This document shows positions 4,613 to 6,075 of a stretch of 6,075 nt of DNA, piece by piece. The number at the start of each line of letters is the position of its first letter. Position 1 is the stretch's first letter. The notes under the pieces were generated by a model. That model made no database searches. It saw nothing but the letters and a program-made list of their open reading frames with translations, and was not told the DNA's origin. The position numbers and the translations under genes were made by a program. Source of the stretch: Gammaproteobacteria bacterium (GTDB taxonomy: Bacteria > Pseudomonadota > Gammaproteobacteria > SZUA-152); the NCBI GenBank assembly GCA_030599435.1, contig JAUVNZ010000104.1, forward strand, positions 1-6,075. Reading direction: 5' to 3'.

Positions 4613-5092
4613 CTAGTGGAGAGGTAAACTAAACTCCTCCATCACCATATTTTCCATCCAGGTGAATGCCTCTTCCAGACCCGGCTGATTAAAGAGCACC
4701 ATTAACACCACCCACTTGACCTGTTCGAGATCAATATCGGGAGATTCAAGAGCCATTATCCGGTCAATAACCAGTTCTCGACTCGCATCGTTCAGTACAC
4801 CCATTTGTTCCAGAAACATGAGAAATCCCCGGCATTCTACATCCAGTTTTTTCTCTTCGGTGGGGCTGAATACACGAATTGAACGGGCCGTTCTCGCAGG
4901 GAGCAGACTGTCTCCTTCCTGCATGAGGGCCAGGTCTTCTAACCAGGCGAAAGCCTTGTTTATCTCGGTGCTAAGAAAGCCTGCTTCTCTGAGCTGGGTT
5001 TTGAGGGTTTCAGGGTCCGCTTCAGTAGCGGTGTCATCGTCCATATAGTTCTCGAACAAATACATCAATACGTCGAGCACGTCTTCTTTCAT
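4613..5092 (-). CDS. smg: Smg family protein (DUF494)
   Basis: A 159-residue protein of the Smg/DUF494 family, acidic cytoplasmic proteins of unknown molecular function that are commonly encoded just after dprA. The family pattern is clear: MKEDVLDVLMYLFENYM at the start, LREAGFLSTEINKAFAWLEDLA in the middle, RVFSPTEEKKLDVECRGFLMFLEQMGVLN, then RELVIDRIMAL and KWVVLMVLFNQPG near the end. Length matches the E. coli protein (157 aa). I start at the ATG at 5090-5092, because MKEDVLDVL is the usual family N-terminus and AGGTG at 5100-5096 serves as ribosome site; a GTG two codons upstream would give two extra residues but overlaps that site. The gap to the dprA stop is 18 bases, so the two are almost certainly cotranscribed and perhaps coupled. 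Confidence 0.94.
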   Translation of the reverse strand: MKEDVLDVLMYLFENYMDDDTATEADPETLKTQLREAGFLSTEINKAFAWLEDLALMQEGDSLLPARTARSIRVFSPTEEKKLDVECRGFLMFLEQMGVLNDASRELVIDRIMALESPDIDLEQVKWVVLMVLFNQPGLEEAFTWMENMVMEEFSLPLH

Positions 5093-5110
5093 GGGCACCT
5101 ACTTTTAGGG

Positions 5111-6075
5111 TTAGTTAAAAAACCCCTGGTCTTTCCGGCTGTAAAGACCGCCGGTTGATGTGACGCGTCCTTGCAATTCCAGTGACAACAGCATGGATGA
5201 AACCTTCTCCGGCGTCAATCCACATCGCTCCACTAATACGTCAATGGATATGGGCTCAAAACCCATTTTTTCAATGACGGGATCCTGAAAGCCAGGAACA
5301 TCAGTATTTTCCTGATTCACTGCTTTCAAATCCTGCGGCAAATTTTCAATAGCCAGGAATGCCAAAGAGCCCAGCTCTTCCAGGATATCCGTGGTGCCCT
5401 CAACCAGCTTGGCGCCCTGTCTGATCAGCGTATGACAGCCACGGGACAGGGGGTTGTGTATGGAGCCCGGAATAGCGAAAACCTCTCGTCCCTGTTCTGA
5501 AGCCAATCGCGCAGTAATTAGCGAGCCACTTTTTACAGCAGCTTCCACCACCAGTGTCCCCAGGCTAAGGCCGCTGATGATCCGATTACGACGCGGAAAG
5601 TTGCTGGCCAGCGGTGGTGTGCCCAGAGGAAATTCACTGACAATAGCTCCCTGTTCCACAATGCGATGGGCAAGCTCACGGTGCCTGGCCGGGTAAATTC
5701 GATCCGGCCCAGTGCCAGCAACAGCCAGCGTAATGCCTTTTTGCAAAGCCCCTTCATGACTGGCGGCATCAATACCCAGCGCCAACCCGCTGGTAATAGT
5801 CAAACCCAATTGTGCGAGCTGGCAAGCATAATCCTCAGCAAGTTGCCGTCCACCCGCACTGGGATTTCGGCTACCAACAATGGCTAATTGGGGCATGGAA
5901 AGCGCATTTGGATTTCCGCGCACAAACAAGAGGGGAGGAGGGTCTGGAATTTCTTTTAATAATGACGGGTAGCGTGAATCAGCGAGGCTAATGATAAAAC
6001 AGCCAAATGTCCCAGCCCAAACCAAATCTTTTTCTACCCTGGCCCAATCCGGACTTTTAAAATAGGTCAGTGTCT
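5111..6075 (-). CDS. dprA: DNA-processing protein DprA/Smf, 5' end outside window
   Basis: DprA binds single-stranded DNA entering by natural transformation and loads RecA on it. The frame stays open to the right edge: upstream of a TTG at 6023-6025 it continues TYFKSPDWARVEKD, which fits the DprA N-terminal region, so the TTG is not the start and roughly the first 50 or more residues are missing. Visible parts of the Rossmann-fold domain, in order, are DSRYPSLLKEIPDPPPLLFVRGNP, AIVGSRNPS, TSGLALGIDAASHEGAL, AGTGPDRIYPARHREL, FPRRNRIISGLS, VVEAAVKSGSLITARLASEQGREVFAIPGS and GCHTLIRQGAKLV. A C-terminal winged helix (DprA_WH type) follows, with SIDVLVERCGLTPEKVSSMLLSLELQGRV. All the conserved blocks are intact, so the gene appears functional. 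It is followed at 18 bases by smg, the common gammaproteobacterial order. Its presence alone does not show that the host is naturally competent. Confidence 0.95.
   Translation of the reverse strand, partial: TLTYFKSPDWARVEKDLVWAGTFGCFIISLADSRYPSLLKEIPDPPPLLFVRGNPNALSMPQLAIVGSRNPSAGGRQLAEDYACQLAQLGLTITSGLALGIDAASHEGALQKGITLAVAGTGPDRIYPARHRELAHRIVEQGAIVSEFPLGTPPLASNFPRRNRIISGLSLGTLVVEAAVKSGSLITARLASEQGREVFAIPGSIHNPLSRGCHTLIRQGAKLVEGTTDILEELGSLAFLAIENLPQDLKAVNQENTDVPGFQDPVIEKMGFEPISIDVLVERCGLTPEKVSSMLLSLELQGRVTSTGGLYSRKDQGFFN

Noticed and set aside
4716..5048. Plus-strand open frame of 110 codons antisense to smg
   Set aside because: Serine- and arginine-rich composition typical of a reverse-strand shadow; the minus-strand Smg is conserved along its whole length.
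5111..6025. TTG at 6023-6025 as the dprA start
   Set aside because: The frame remains open upstream to the window edge, with sequence that fits the DprA N-terminal region, so the true start lies outside.

Overview
The window looks like chromosomal DNA from a gammaproteobacterium of moderate to low GC. The evidence is the mutY-yggX pair, the dprA-smg pair, a CCA-encoding tRNA-Phe(GAA), and an NsrR regulator closest in pattern to the proteobacterial type. The phosphoribulokinase resembles both CbbP of Calvin-cycle bacteria and the enterobacterial PrkB protein, so an autotrophic (for example sulfur-oxidising) host is possible but not proven. No RuBisCO or other cbb gene is present. I see no insertion sequence, integrase, CRISPR array or prophage gene.

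Layout. Plus strand, 1-735: the 3' part of mutY (cut by the left edge) overlaps by one base with yggX. A dyad at 758-790 separates them from the converging minus-strand genes. Minus strand, 778-2384: a small PilZ-domain protein and, upstream of it, a radical SAM enzyme of the AmrS (AmmeMemoRadiSam) family with an unusual cysteine-rich C-terminus. Plus strand, 2516-2591: tRNA-Phe with a strong promoter and a convergent, probably bidirectional terminator at 2663-2695. Minus strand, 2747-3634: phosphoribulokinase. Minus strand, 3813-4262: an NsrR-type Rrf2 regulator behind an AT-rich promoter with a palindrome over its -10 box. Region 4263-4612 has no gene but several repeat motifs. Minus strand, 4613 to the right edge: smg and, just upstream of it, dprA (5' end cut by the window edge).

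Functionally this is mostly a run of independent housekeeping units: oxidative DNA damage repair and iron/oxidative stress protection (mutY-yggX), c-di-GMP signalling (PilZ), an unassigned radical SAM activity, translation (tRNA-Phe), pentose-phosphate or carbon metabolism (PRK), NO sensing (NsrR) and DNA uptake/recombination (dprA-smg). I did not find a clear new multi-gene system. The points most worth a second look are the orphan AmrS-like enzyme with five C-terminal cysteines, the repeated motifs upstream of the PRK and nsrR genes, and a T-T mismatch in the tRNA-Phe anticodon stem.
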